NCBI GenBank assembly: GCA_016719395.1
Contig: JADJZF010000006.1
Location: 148,501-212,500, forward strand
Origin: Candidatus Amarobacter glycogenicus
GTDB taxonomy: Bacteria > Chloroflexota > Dehalococcoidia > Tepidiformales > Tepidiformaceae
Length of the DNA: 64,000 bases
Direction: 5' to 3'
Program-made: the position numbers and the translations under genes
Shown: in pieces, positions 25,326-34,030 of the stretch
Position numbering within the stretch: the first letter of the stretch is position 1
Layout of the letters: the number at the start of each line of letters is the position of its first letter
The notes under the pieces: generated by a model
What the model was told of the DNA's origin: nothing
Seen by the model: the letters and a program-made list of their open reading frames with translations, nothing else
Databases searched by the model: none

Positions 25326-26988
25326 ACCGCCGTTGGCGCCTCGGTCTCGCCGCGATGGCGCTGAGCGTCGTCCTCGCGAGCGGTGCGGGAGTGGTGTACC
25401 GCGAAACGCAGGCGATCGGTTTCGCCGAAGCGCTGGTGGGGCGGCTTGTGGTCCAAACGATCGCGGCAAAGCGTGCTGAGCGTCACGACCGCCGAGACGT
25501 GAACGAGCGCCGCGACGAAGAGCTCGCCGCCGTCGACTTGCGGAAGAAGGCGGTCGACTACAGCGTGACGACGAAGCGAATGACAGCCGACGAAGCGGCG
25601 CGCCAGAAGGCGCAGCTGGACCTGCAAAAGATCGCGATCGAAGAGCGCGCGAAGGCCGAACGGCAAACTGTCTCGTTCCAAACCCGCCGGCGAATCGACG
25701 CGAACCTGCGGGCCACGTTCACCGATGCCGTGAAGGTCGCGACCGGCGCCGACCCGAAGGCGGTCGAGTTCCTGGCCGGGCTCATCCAGGGCAAGAAACC
25801 CCTCCAGGCCGCCGTCGATGCGGCCGTCGCCGGTCAGCCCCAGGATCCCCGGCAACCGTTCAAGGACCTCCAGAAACAGCTCAAAGAAGTGGACAAAGCC
25901 GCGCAGGCGCTTGGTGGAGCCAAGGGGATCGACATCCGAGCGCGGGTGAAGCAGGCGCTGGCGGAGACGACGGGAATCGCCGACGGCGAAGGGCCCCCGC
26001 CGAACGACAAGCTCCAGAAGCTGAAAGACCTCGACAAGGAGCTTTCCAAGGCGCTTGGCCAGGCCAACGATATCCTGCGCGACCTCTTCCCCGGCAGCCC
26101 CGGGATCGACCGCTCGCGCTTTGTGGACAACCCGCGGTGGCGTGCCATCGACGCCGAGGTCCAACGGCTCGAAGGGCCGGTCGCTGGCCGGGAGGCGGTC
26201 TCGAGCATCTTCCGCCGGGCCCAGGAACACATCGCCGCGCTCTCCGAGGCGGAAGGCCTCGGGTTGGGCCCGGATGAGATCGACCGGCTCGCACGCGACG
26301 CTGCGAGCAAGTGGGCCGACCAGCGCAAGTCGGGCGATTCGACTGCCCGGGCCGACCAGGTGGACCTGGACGAACTGATCGCGGCCGCCGTGGCAGAAAG
26401 CGAAGGACTTCAGCCGGCCGACGCGGCGCCAGCGAGCGGGGATGTGGAGAAACCTGCCCCCGCCCCGGGGGCGGCGGCGGCATTCCTCCAATTGCACCTG
26501 TGGCCACCGCGGCGACGGTCCCAGCCGCAGTTCCAACCGCTCCAAAGGTGGCGCCAGCTCTGCCCCCGACACCGAAGCCCACACCGATACCAACCACGCC
26601 GCCAACCGCGATTCCACCGGCTACCGTGGCGGCGACAGCCATTCCCACCCCTGTTCCGGCACCCCCGCCGTTCCTCATCGCCAACGTCGCCTATCCAGCG
26701 TCCGTTACGTCCGGAGGTGCCAAGGGTTCGCTTGTGGTCACGTGGTCGGGCCAACCGAAGTTCCCGGTGACGATGCACTACCAAGTCTACAGCTGCCCCG
26801 CTGCCGCATCGTGCTCCAATCCCACGACAACCTTCGCGACGGCGTCGAATCCCCTGGTCTTCGCGAATGCGATCTGGTGTTTCGGCGTGACTCAGACGCT
26901 CTTCTTCGGGTACAACGTCGTGCTCATCGACGCGAACGGTAAGTCCACCAATGCCTTCCCGGCTCCGTTCACATGTGTGCCACAGTAG
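25322..26988 (+). CDS. Secreted helical protein with Pro/Thr linker and C-terminal beta domain (frameshifted)
   Basis: The frame from 25322 runs for ~380 aa: signal peptide or anchor (residues 8-25), a long charged helical region with coiled-coil character (K-R-A-E-R-H-D-R-R-D), then a Pro/Ala-rich stretch. Near 26455-26475, in CCCCC-G-CCCC-GGGGG, the meaningful frame moves by -1 (one base missing) to P-T-P-K-P-T-P-I-P-T-T-P and a cysteine-containing beta domain ending at 26988 (S-C-P-A-A-A-S-C ... F-T-C). Total length 1667 nt, one short of a multiple of three. Repaired, it would be ~555 aa. Coupled to the zinc-ribbon gene. Function unknown. Confidence 0.55.
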
Positions 26989-27013
26989 CGAATCTGCCGG
27001 GTGCAGCGGCCCG

Positions 27014-28312
27014 TCATTCCAGCGATCGCCCGGCCAGTCCTGAGCTGCGGAAACCGGCTATCTCCGCCGTGTCGAACCCCAGCATCGCAAGCACCTCGTC
27101 CGTGTGCTGGTCCAACTGAGGCGGCGGCGCGGTGATCCGCGTCGGTGTGGCGTCCATCTTCAGTGCAGGCCCGAACGTCTTGTAAGGTCCAAACAGCGGG
27201 TGCTCGACCTCGACGATGTACTCGTTCTCGATCAGTTGCGGGTCGTTGAAGACGTCGGGTGGGAAGTTGAGCGGTCCGCAAGGCACCTTTCCCGCGCGAA
27301 GGGTCTCGAGCCACTCTCCGGTCGTACGGCTGGCGAAGAGCGCTTCGACCTCCCGGACAAGTTCGCCGAGTTGGTCCATCGATTGCGGCGTCCCAAGCTC
27401 GAAACCCGGCTCCTGGCGCGGGTCGTTAACACCCGTCGCTGCCCGGAAGCGCGCGTTGAGCTGCGGACTCAGGCAGCCGACCGAGATGAACCCGTCGGCT
27501 GTCCGGTAGTGCCGGAAATAGATATTCGCGAACCCGCCTCGTGTGTAGTGGCGCTCCCAGATGCCTCGCTGCGTCTCGAAATCCGCCCCACTGGCACGTG
27601 CCTCTGCGATGGCCGTCCGGTAGCTCGCCTCCACCGGCGGATCGGTCACGCCGAACCAGCTGAGGAGCTGGTTCCCTAGCGCCATCGCTGTGCCGAGCAG
27701 CGACGTCTCCACGCGCTGGCCCTCGCCGGTCAGGTCGCGGTGGCGCAACGCGGCGACGATTCCCAGGGCAGAGAATGCCCCGGTGCCCATGTCATTGAAC
27801 GCCGGGCGGATGTTGATCGGTACGCCGTCGCGCTCCCGCGCGGTGAGCACACTGGTTCCCGAAATGCCCTGCACCACCACGTCGTAGCCCGGCTCGCCGC
27901 CGAGGGGGCCCTGCTTCCCGAGGGGGACGTGCTCGAGAAAGACCAGTCCCGGGTTCATCTCGCGGAAGTCCTCGTATGTGAGCCCGTAGCGGGGCAGATC
28001 TGCGGGCTTCATCGAGACCATGACCACGTCCGCCCACTTGGCCAGGCGTTCCAGTACCGGCCGGGCGTCGGCCCGGGTGATGTCGAGGCAGATAGACCGC
28101 TTCCCGCGGTTGATGAGAGTGAACCCCTTGCTCTCGCCCGGGAGGATCGGCTCCATCGTGTGGCGGATGCCGTCACCCGCCGGTGGTTCGACCTTGATGA
28201 CGTCGGCGCCCATGTCGGCGAGCAGGATGCCGGCGAACGGGACTGCGAGCGCCTGGGCGATCTCGACGATTTTGACGCCGGCCAGGGCGCCCGGGGGGAA
28301 AGGGGTGGTCAT
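27014..28312 (-). CDS. CaiB/BaiF family (class III) CoA-transferase
   Basis: 432 aa. L-L-A-D-M-G-A-D-V-I-K-V-E-P-P near residue 30 is the family's CoA-binding signature, and the catalytic aspartate is probably D174 in A-F-N-D-M-G-T-G. The C-terminal domain carries P-C-G-P-L-N. The enzyme moves CoA between an acyl-CoA and a free acid; substrate unknown. The ATG lies 9 nt after TAGACT. It converges with the gene at 25322-26988. Confidence 0.9.
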   Translation of the reverse strand: MTTPFPPGALAGVKIVEIAQALAVPFAGILLADMGADVIKVEPPAGDGIRHTMEPILPGESKGFTLINRGKRSICLDITRADARPVLERLAKWADVVMVSMKPADLPRYGLTYEDFREMNPGLVFLEHVPLGKQGPLGGEPGYDVVVQGISGTSVLTARERDGVPINIRPAFNDMGTGAFSALGIVAALRHRDLTGEGQRVETSLLGTAMALGNQLLSWFGVTDPPVEASYRTAIAEARASGADFETQRGIWERHYTRGGFANIYFRHYRTADGFISVGCLSPQLNARFRAATGVNDPRQEPGFELGTPQSMDQLGELVREVEALFASRTTGEWLETLRAGKVPCGPLNFPPDVFNDPQLIENEYIVEVEHPLFGPYKTFGPALKMDATPTRITAPPPQLDQHTDEVLAMLGFDTAEIAGFRSSGLAGRSLE

Positions 28313-28378
28313 TGGAGGGGGAGTCTACGGGGCGAGGGCGCTGGCGCAAAAGAGCACCTTCGGCGTGGGCCGGACCAC

Positions 28379-28693
28379 CTATGTCGGAGCGTCATCCTCG
28401 GTCACCAGGTCCGCGTACTCCGGATGCCGGGACACGTACCCGGCCACGAAGCTGCACTCCGCTACCACCCGCAGCCCGCGCGCCCTGGCGTCATCAAGCG
28501 CGTGTTTCGCGAGTTGGCCCGCGATCCCGCGTCCTTCGAGGGCCTTCGGGACGCGAGTTGTGTGGTAGACGGCGCGCTGACCGTCGCGGGCATATTCGAG
28601 GACCGCCACCCCACCTTCGACACGGACTTCGAAGCGGGATGCGGCCGCGTTGTCGACGATGGCAGGCCGGGATCGGGATCTGGCAAGCGACAC
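28379..28693 (-). CDS. GNAT-like N-acetyltransferase, YjdJ type
   Basis: 104 aa from GTG 28693; the longer frame upstream is not homologous. V-P-K-A-L-E-G-R-G-I-A-G-Q-L is the acetyl-CoA-binding Q/R-x-x-G-x-G/A loop, followed by A-L-D-D-A-R-A-R-G-L-R-V-V and Y-V-S-R-H-P-E-Y, typical of the small one-domain YjdJ/YidJ acetyltransferases. It probably acetylates a small molecule or protein; target unknown. The start is uncertain because no Shine-Dalgarno site was seen. Confidence 0.75.
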   Translation of the reverse strand: MSLARSRSRPAIVDNAAASRFEVRVEGGVAVLEYARDGQRAVYHTTRVPKALEGRGIAGQLAKHALDDARARGLRVVAECSFVAGYVSRHPEYADLVTEDDAPT

Positions 28694-28883
28694 CCTCGAT
28701 GGCGATGGATGGAGGGTACCAAGTTCAGTTCGCGGGCACCCGTCCGGCCGAGCCGGATTTCGCGGCCAACTGGCCGAACTTGGGCGTGGCACCATGACCT
28801 CGGGCGCTCGGCAATTGTCTGGATGCCCAGCGCCGTTCGAGCCGGAGCCAGTCTCGCTCGTTGGAGGAAGTGGCCGCGGGTGG

Positions 28884-28912
28884 TTGGCAAACGGAGTTGC
28901 CCGTGCTACACC
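28884..28912 (+). promoter_or_regulatory. Promoter of the HIT-family gene
   Basis: TTGGCA (28884-28889), a 17-bp spacer and TACACC (28907-28912). The ATG at 28921 follows 8 nt later, so the mRNA would have almost no leader. This supports 28921 over the in-frame ATG at 28861. Confidence 0.55.
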
Positions 28913-28920
28913 GTTGGGCC

Positions 28921-29376
28921 ATGAATCTGGGCGCGTGTGCCTTCTGTCAGATAGCCAACGGCGTATCGGCATGCCATGCGGTGTACGACGGTCCGCGGGT
29001 TCTCGCATTCCTCGACCGCGGCCCTATTCGGCCCGGCCACACACAGATCATCCCGCGGGCGCATTACCCGTACTTCGATGACTTGCCGCCGGCTCTGCTC
29101 GCCGAGATCTCAGCGATAGGCCAGGCGGTGGCGAAGGTGCTGAAGCAGGTCCATGGCGTGGAACGCGTCGCGTTCGCATTCACCGGCGGCGACGTGGCGC
29201 ACGCCCATGCCCACGTGGTGCCGCTGTTCGAAAAGACGGACATCACGTCGCGGCGCTACATCCAGGAACCTTCGGTCACGTTTCGCGCCCTTCCCAGGGC
29301 GCCCGAAGCGGATCAACTTGAGATGGCTCGACGGCTCTGCGACGGCCTCAACTCCGTCTTCGGAGCCGAACCTTAG
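28921..29376 (+). CDS. HIT (histidine triad) family hydrolase
   Basis: 151 aa from ATG 28921. It begins with C-A-F-C-Q-I, the usual HIT start with two cysteines, contains R-P-G-H-T-Q-I-I-P-R-A-H near residue 37, and the catalytic triad H94-A-H96-A-H98-V-V. HIT proteins hydrolyse nucleoside phosphoramidates or dinucleotides. The 3' end overlaps the gap gene on the other strand by 4 bp. Confidence 0.88.
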   Translation: MNLGACAFCQIANGVSACHAVYDGPRVLAFLDRGPIRPGHTQIIPRAHYPYFDDLPPALLAEISAIGQAVAKVLKQVHGVERVAFAFTGGDVAHAHAHVVPLFEKTDITSRRYIQEPSVTFRALPRAPEADQLEMARRLCDGLNSVFGAEP

Positions 29377-30389
29377 AGGCCCTTGTCGACCAGGAACGAG
29401 CAGAGGTCGCTGATGCGGCAGGCATAGCCCCACTCGTTGTCGTACCAGGCAGCCACCTTGACCAGGTTGCCGCCGACGACGTTCGTCGATTGGCCGTCCA
29501 CGATGCTTGAGCGCTCATCGCCCTTCATGTCCATTGAGACGACCGGGTCCATCGTGAAGCCAAGGATGCCCTTCATCTGCCCGGCTGACGTTTCCCGCAG
29601 GAGCGTGTTGAGCTCATCCCGTGTCGTGTCCTTCTTCGTGAGGGCGACGATTTCGACGATAGAGACGGTTGGCGTGGGCACGCGGTAGGCGAGGCCGTCG
29701 AGAATACCGTCGACTTCAGGGATGACGAGTCTCAATGCCCGGGCCGCGCCCGTGGAGGTCGGGACGATATTGAGGGCGCCGGCACGCATCTCCCGCAGGT
29801 CGGTCCCGGCCGCCTTGTCCAGGATCTGCTGGCTATTGGTGTAGCTGTGGATGGTCGTCATCTGGCCTTTTTGCATCCCCAGGTTGTCGACGATGACTTT
29901 CACCACCGGGGCCAGTCCGTTCGTGGTGCAGCTCGCATTCGAGATGACGTTGTGCGTCGCCGGGTTGTACTTTTCGCCGTTCACGCCAAGGACGATGGTG
30001 AAGTCCTCGTTCTTGGCCGGGGCGCTGATCACGACTTTCTTCACACTGTCGCGCTTGTGGGCGACGGCTTTCGTGGCGTCGGTGAAAAGGCCCGTGCTTT
30101 CGATGACGATGTCGACTCCCACGCTTCCCCACGGGATCGCACCGGGGTCGCGTTCGGCAAACACCTTGATCACGCGTCCGTCGACTACAAGGCCGTCGCT
30201 CTCGGCACGGATCTCCTTGTTCCAACGGCCGTAGTTGCTGTCGTACTTCAGGAGGTTGGCGTTCACGTCGGTTGCGACGAGGTCGTTGATGGCCACGACT
30301 TCGAGCTTGCCCGGGTAACGTTCGGTGATCGCCTTGAGGACCTGGCGCCCGATGCGCCCAAAACCGTTGATGCCAACCTTAGTCGCCAC
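29373..30389 (-). CDS. gap: Glyceraldehyde-3-phosphate dehydrogenase, type I
   Basis: 338 aa from GTG 30389, with CAGGAG 7 nt upstream; the open frame to 30416 is an artefact. NAD-binding I-N-G-F-G-R-I-G-R near residue 6, the active-site cysteine (~158) in S-N-A-S-C-T-T-N, and W-Y-D-N-E-W-G-Y near the end. The position after C-T-T-N is Gly rather than the common Cys, a tolerated variant. Glycolytic/gluconeogenic interconversion of glyceraldehyde-3-phosphate and 1,3-bisphosphoglycerate. No pgk is adjacent. Confidence 0.95.
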   Translation of the reverse strand: MATKVGINGFGRIGRQVLKAITERYPGKLEVVAINDLVATDVNANLLKYDSNYGRWNKEIRAESDGLVVDGRVIKVFAERDPGAIPWGSVGVDIVIESTGLFTDATKAVAHKRDSVKKVVISAPAKNEDFTIVLGVNGEKYNPATHNVISNASCTTNGLAPVVKVIVDNLGMQKGQMTTIHSYTNSQQILDKAAGTDLREMRAGALNIVPTSTGAARALRLVIPEVDGILDGLAYRVPTPTVSIVEIVALTKKDTTRDELNTLLRETSAGQMKGILGFTMDPVVSMDMKGDERSSIVDGQSTNVVGGNLVKVAAWYDNEWGYACRISDLCSFLVDKGL

Positions 30390-30519
30390 GTGAAAACTCC
30401 TGGGGAAGTGCGCCAATTAGCCTAACGCGCCGGAATTAACAGGCTACACGTTGTCCCGGACTCCATTGGCCGGAGTGGGCGGGGACGCGCTGGCAACCTC
30501 TTTGTAACCCAACCGATAT

Positions 30520-30542
30520 ATCCATAGCGTGAACCTATGGAT
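30520..30542. promoter_or_regulatory. Perfect 8-bp inverted repeat upstream of a zinc-ribbon gene
   Basis: ATCCATAG (30520-30527) and CTATGGAT (30535-30542) flank a 7-nt spacer. A TATATC hexamer at 30517-30522 overlaps the left arm, so the repeat could be an operator at a promoter, or the first hairpin of the ~90-nt leader before the ATG at 30633. It lies 130 bp upstream of the divergent gap gene. Confidence 0.4.
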
Positions 30543-30632
30543 CTGCCGAAAGCAATCCGGAATTCATGCTACCTCGCCCGTATCTCCAGGGGTGATTCTG
30601 GTCTCACGGACCACTGCGAGGAGCACGAACGA

Positions 30633-30746
30633 ATGAACCGGCGAACTGTCGTATGCCCCAACTGCGAACTCCACTTCACCACCGCACGGGAGAAGACCTA
30701 CTGTCCCGGCTGCCACCAGTTGGTCGAGCCGGCGCCCGCCCGGTAG
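30633..30746 (+). CDS. 37-aa zinc-ribbon protein
   Basis: From ATG 30633, with GAGGAG 8 nt upstream; an in-frame ATG at 30537 would give 69 aa but has no Shine-Dalgarno site. The peptide holds C-P-N-C and, 13 residues later, C-P-G-C, a complete four-cysteine zinc ribbon and little else. Similar tiny ribbons are often RNA- or protein-binding accessory factors. No specific role can be given. Confidence 0.55.
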   Translation: MNRRTVVCPNCELHFTTAREKTYCPGCHQLVEPAPAR

Positions 30747-30785
30747 CGCCCACGCCAGTTGGCGTAGCTGGGCGCCGGACTTCCG

Positions 30786-31463
30786 TCACAGCCCGCGGGT
30801 GGCCCAGTAACGCATGATGGTGTGACGCATCTCCGGCGGCGACGCGATGGCCGGGACGCCTGGGTTCTCGCTTGCGTGGTGGGCCCAACCGGCTGCGAAC
30901 GGCCGGGCCCCGCGGCCGGTGACTGCATCGATGTCCCGTAAATCCCCGCTGATGAAGGCGGAATCCGGAGCGCCCGTCGCGAGGAAGGCGAGACATACAT
31001 CGAACCGTGCCGCGGGGACCCACGGTTCGCCCGGCAGCGTTGCGGAAAGGACGGCGACGAACCGATCGAGTCCCGTGCTTTGAATCTGCTTCACCGCGAC
31101 ACCGTGCGGGAGCCGGGAGATCGCTCCGATTTCGATGCGCTCGCCACGGAGGGCGTGGAGGGCCATCCCGATTCCCTCGTGGACCAGCAACTTCTTCATC
31201 GCGCTGCGCTCGAACATGGCGTCGCAGAGAACGGCAAGGTTCCGCGCTTCCTCGGACGAACTCGCGAGTATTCCCAGGGCATCCCGCCAGGGCCGGGTGT
31301 GGTATTCATCGACGAGGCTGGATGCGTCGACTCTGCGGCCGGCCGTCGAGGCAACCGCCTCCTCGATGCAGAACCGCCAGGCAGTCCGGGAGTCGATGAG
31401 ACACCGATCGAGGTCGAAGATGATGGCACGTGGGTGGGGCCGGTGGCCGCCCGCGAGGCCCAC
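30786..31463 (-). CDS. HAD-superfamily hydrolase
   Basis: 225 aa from GTG 31463, which begins 1 nt after the stop of the upstream MobA-like gene; the longer frame overlaps that gene and is rejected. HAD motif I is I-I-F-D-L-D-R-C-L-I-D near residue 16 (the third position after D-L-D is Arg, where Gly-Thr is usual). A helical cap follows, and motif IV is probably I-S-G-D-L-R-D-I-D. It is probably a small-molecule phosphatase working with its coupled neighbour. Confidence 0.7.
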   Translation of the reverse strand: MGLAGGHRPHPRAIIFDLDRCLIDSRTAWRFCIEEAVASTAGRRVDASSLVDEYHTRPWRDALGILASSSEEARNLAVLCDAMFERSAMKKLLVHEGIGMALHALRGERIEIGAISRLPHGVAVKQIQSTGLDRFVAVLSATLPGEPWVPAARFDVCLAFLATGAPDSAFISGDLRDIDAVTGRGARPFAAGWAHHASENPGVPAIASPPEMRHTIMRYWATRGL

Positions 31464-31464
31464 G

Positions 31465-32055
31465 CTAGCCGCCCAGGCCGTACCGCCGGAGCGCCGTCTG
31501 GTATTCCTCGGGCGTGTTGAAGTCGAGGTCCAACAGCTCCCCGGCGTCCACTTCACCGACCTCGGTGGCATGGGCCCGAAGGACGGCGTGGAGCCCTTCA
31601 GCCTCATCTGTGACGGCCATGAGTTCCTCGCGTAGGCGGCCCGCAACGACGATGGGGTGGCCCCTGCTTCCCCTGTGGATCGGCCGCGTTACGGCGATCT
31701 CGGGCCGGTGGGCATCGATTAAGGCCTTGAGGAATGCCGCGGGACGCGGGGTGTCGACATCGGTGATGAGGATGGCGTCGGTGTCGCGGTTCACGGCCTT
31801 CGCGCCGATTCGCAGGGAGCCTGCGCGGCCATGCTGGTAGCGGGGATTGAGCATCGTGCGGCACTTCATCGTCCTCATCTCCCGCGAGATGTTGTCGGCC
31901 TTGTGCCCGAGGACCACGATGACTTCGTCGCAACCGGCTTCCTGGAGTTGACGCACCTGGTAACAGACCAGCGGTTGGCCTCCCCAATCGAGGAGTGCCT
32001 TGGGTCTTCCCATGCGTGTCGACATGCCGGCGGCGAGGATTATCCCGGAAATCAC
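31465..32055 (-). CDS. MobA/MocA-like nucleotidyltransferase
   Basis: 196 aa from GTG 32055. L-A-A-G-M-S-T-R-M-G-R-P-K near residue 7 is the NTP-transferase signature, and L-I-T-D-V-D-T-P near 95 resembles the metal-binding aspartate motif of MocA-type molybdenum cofactor cytidylyltransferases. It could also transfer NMP to a sugar phosphate. The start is 8 nt after TAGACT (leaderless type). It is followed directly by the HAD gene, which suggests a two-step pathway. Confidence 0.72.
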   Translation of the reverse strand: MISGIILAAGMSTRMGRPKALLDWGGQPLVCYQVRQLQEAGCDEVIVVLGHKADNISREMRTMKCRTMLNPRYQHGRAGSLRIGAKAVNRDTDAILITDVDTPRPAAFLKALIDAHRPEIAVTRPIHRGSRGHPIVVAGRLREELMAVTDEAEGLHAVLRAHATEVGEVDAGELLDLDFNTPEEYQTALRRYGLGG

Positions 32056-32107
32056 GAAGGTCGAGTCTAGGGCAGGCGCGAGCTACCAGCTATCGAGACG
32101 GCGGCAC

Positions 32108-33256
32108 TCATCGGGCCGCATATACGACTTCGCCATCGAGGATGACGAACCGAACGCGTTCGAGGGCGGAGAGGTCGTGGGTGGGATCCCCCTCCACGAC
32201 GAGCAGGTCGGCCAGCCTGCCGGCTTCGATTACGCCCCGGTCCTCAAGCCCGAGTAGCTCCGCGGACCGGCTGGTGGCGAGTTTCAGGATCTCCAGCGGA
32301 GCGTAGCCGGTGAGCTCCTGCAGGACCTGCATGCCCCCTGCGAGCGATTCGTGGGGTACCCCGGGGATGCCGCAATCCGTGCTCATGAGCACCCGGCAGC
32401 CGGAGTCCAGCAGTGCTTTCAGGACCTGGCCGCGCTGCTGGCGGCGCCCGTCGTCCGGCCAATTCCGGAATCCGACTGAAACGGTCGGCGAAACCAGGAT
32501 TCCCTTCGCTGCTATCCGGTCGACAAGGGGTTGATCGAACTCGTAGCCTCCCGGAGCGGTAAATGAGCAGTGTTCGATGCTATCGACGCCCGCTTCGGTT
32601 GCCACCCGAATTCCTTCGATGCCGTGCGCATGCGCGGCGACTCTGCGGCGAAGGCGGTGTGCCTCCTCTACGCACGCGCGCAACTCGTCCACGGTGAACT
32701 GCGCTGCGAAGGTATTCGTCCGGGGTGTCATGTTCCCGCCAGTGGCCATGACCTTTATCCAGTCCGTCCCGGCTTTGACGTGCTCGCGTACCTGCCTCCG
32801 GATTCCGAGCTCACCGTCACACTCGCCGCCCATGAACCAGCAGTGCCCGCCTGTCGTCGTTATCGGGGCTCCGGCGACAAGCAGTCTTGGCCCCTCGGTC
32901 AGGCCCTCGGCGATTCCTTCGCGCAATTCGATTCCAAGGTGCGTCGGCGAGCCCAGGTCGCGGACAGTGGTGATGCCGGCCCGCAGCATCCGCCGCCCGT
33001 ACGAGGCCATCCGGAGGAGCATCTTCGCCGGGGTATCGTTCTCGTAGGTCGTGCGCCATGCAGGGGTCGTGTCGAAACAGAGGTGTGCGTGACCTTCGAT
33101 GAGGCCGGGGACCACCGTGCAGCCTGTGATGTCCAGGGTCTTGCCGCCGCCATCGGCGCCCGCCAGAAAGCGGCCATCCACCACCACACTCGATGGCGAG
33201 GAGGTTCCTGCGCGGCCGTCCCAGACGTGCCCGCCGCGAAGCGTTAGGGTTGCCAT
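32108..33256 (-). CDS. Metal-dependent amidohydrolase
   Basis: 382 aa from ATG 33256; the frame extending to 33910 is antisense to tatD and rejected. H56-A-H58 in E-G-H-A-H-L, the likely carboxylated lysine in W-I-K-V-M-A-T-G-G, H in A-A-H-A-H-G, H in S-I-E-H-C-S-F and D in S-T-D-C-G complete a dinuclear-type site, as in prolidase-like/imidazolonepropionase-related members. Substrate unknown, cytoplasmic. The ATG lies 7 nt after TAGAAT with no Shine-Dalgarno site. Confidence 0.82.
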   Translation of the reverse strand: MATLTLRGGHVWDGRAGTSSPSSVVVDGRFLAGADGGGKTLDITGCTVVPGLIEGHAHLCFDTTPAWRTTYENDTPAKMLLRMASYGRRMLRAGITTVRDLGSPTHLGIELREGIAEGLTEGPRLLVAGAPITTTGGHCWFMGGECDGELGIRRQVREHVKAGTDWIKVMATGGNMTPRTNTFAAQFTVDELRACVEEAHRLRRRVAAHAHGIEGIRVATEAGVDSIEHCSFTAPGGYEFDQPLVDRIAAKGILVSPTVSVGFRNWPDDGRRQQRGQVLKALLDSGCRVLMSTDCGIPGVPHESLAGGMQVLQELTGYAPLEILKLATSRSAELLGLEDRGVIEAGRLADLLVVEGDPTHDLSALERVRFVILDGEVVYAAR

Positions 33257-33292
33257 GGCGCGGATTCTACGGGGCCGTGCCACGATACGCGC

Positions 33293-34027
33293 GTGGATCC
33301 CTGGTACGACACCCACGTCCACCTGGATCGCTTTCCGGCCACGGCCCGTGAGGGTCTGCTGGAGAGGGCGCGGGCTGCAGGCGTGCTGGTGGTCGCAGTG
33401 GCGACCGATCTCGAATCTTCGGCCGCCGTTGTTGAGCTCGCTGCCGGTTCGCCTCTGGTGGCTGGAGGCGCCGTCGGCGTGCATCCCCGGCAAGCCCGCG
33501 GGGCCGTTCGTGAGTTGACCGACCTCGCGGCGAACCCCGGCGTTGTGGCGATTGGCGAGTGCGGTTTCGATGGTTCTGGGCCCGGCTGGGAGCTCCAGGC
33601 GGAGACGTTTCTCGCCCAGGCGTCGATTGCCAGGAACCTTGGCCTCGCCCTCGTCCTCCACATCGACGGAGACGGTGCATGGGACCAACTGGCCACGCGG
33701 GGGGACGCACTCGAAGGCCTGCGTGTGGTGCGCCACTACTTCACTGGCGACAGCGTCCAGGCGGCGTGGCACGCGGAACGTGGCCACTTCGCCTCCTTCG
33801 GGAATCCACTGCGGCGGACGTCTCAGCTCCAGGAAATCACGGCCCGCTACCCCCCCGAGTTGCTTCTGATCGAAACTGACAGCTACCCGGCGCCGGGGAG
33901 AATCACCCAACCGGCGGATGTCGTGAAGGTCGCGGAAGCCCTCGCCGGGGTCAGGGGCTGGAGCGTGCCGGAAACTCGAGAGCGACTGGCCAACAACACT
34001 CGCATCGCATTCGGTCTTCCGGGGTGA
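33293..34027 (+). CDS. TatD-family metal-dependent hydrolase
   Basis: 244 aa from GTG 33293. H8-V-H10 in D-T-H-V-H-L, G-E-C-G near residue 92, L-H-I-D near 122 and the C-terminal E-T-D-S match the TatD metal site, although the usual G-L-D-x-x segment is altered to G-F-D-G-S. TatD proteins act as DNases or related phosphoesterases. It is divergent from the amidohydrolase with 36 bp between starts and converges on lysR. Confidence 0.75.
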   Translation: MDPWYDTHVHLDRFPATAREGLLERARAAGVLVVAVATDLESSAAVVELAAGSPLVAGGAVGVHPRQARGAVRELTDLAANPGVVAIGECGFDGSGPGWELQAETFLAQASIARNLGLALVLHIDGDGAWDQLATRGDALEGLRVVRHYFTGDSVQAAWHAERGHFASFGNPLRRTSQLQEITARYPPELLLIETDSYPAPGRITQPADVVKVAEALAGVRGWSVPETRERLANNTRIAFGLPG

Positions 34028-34030
34028 GCG

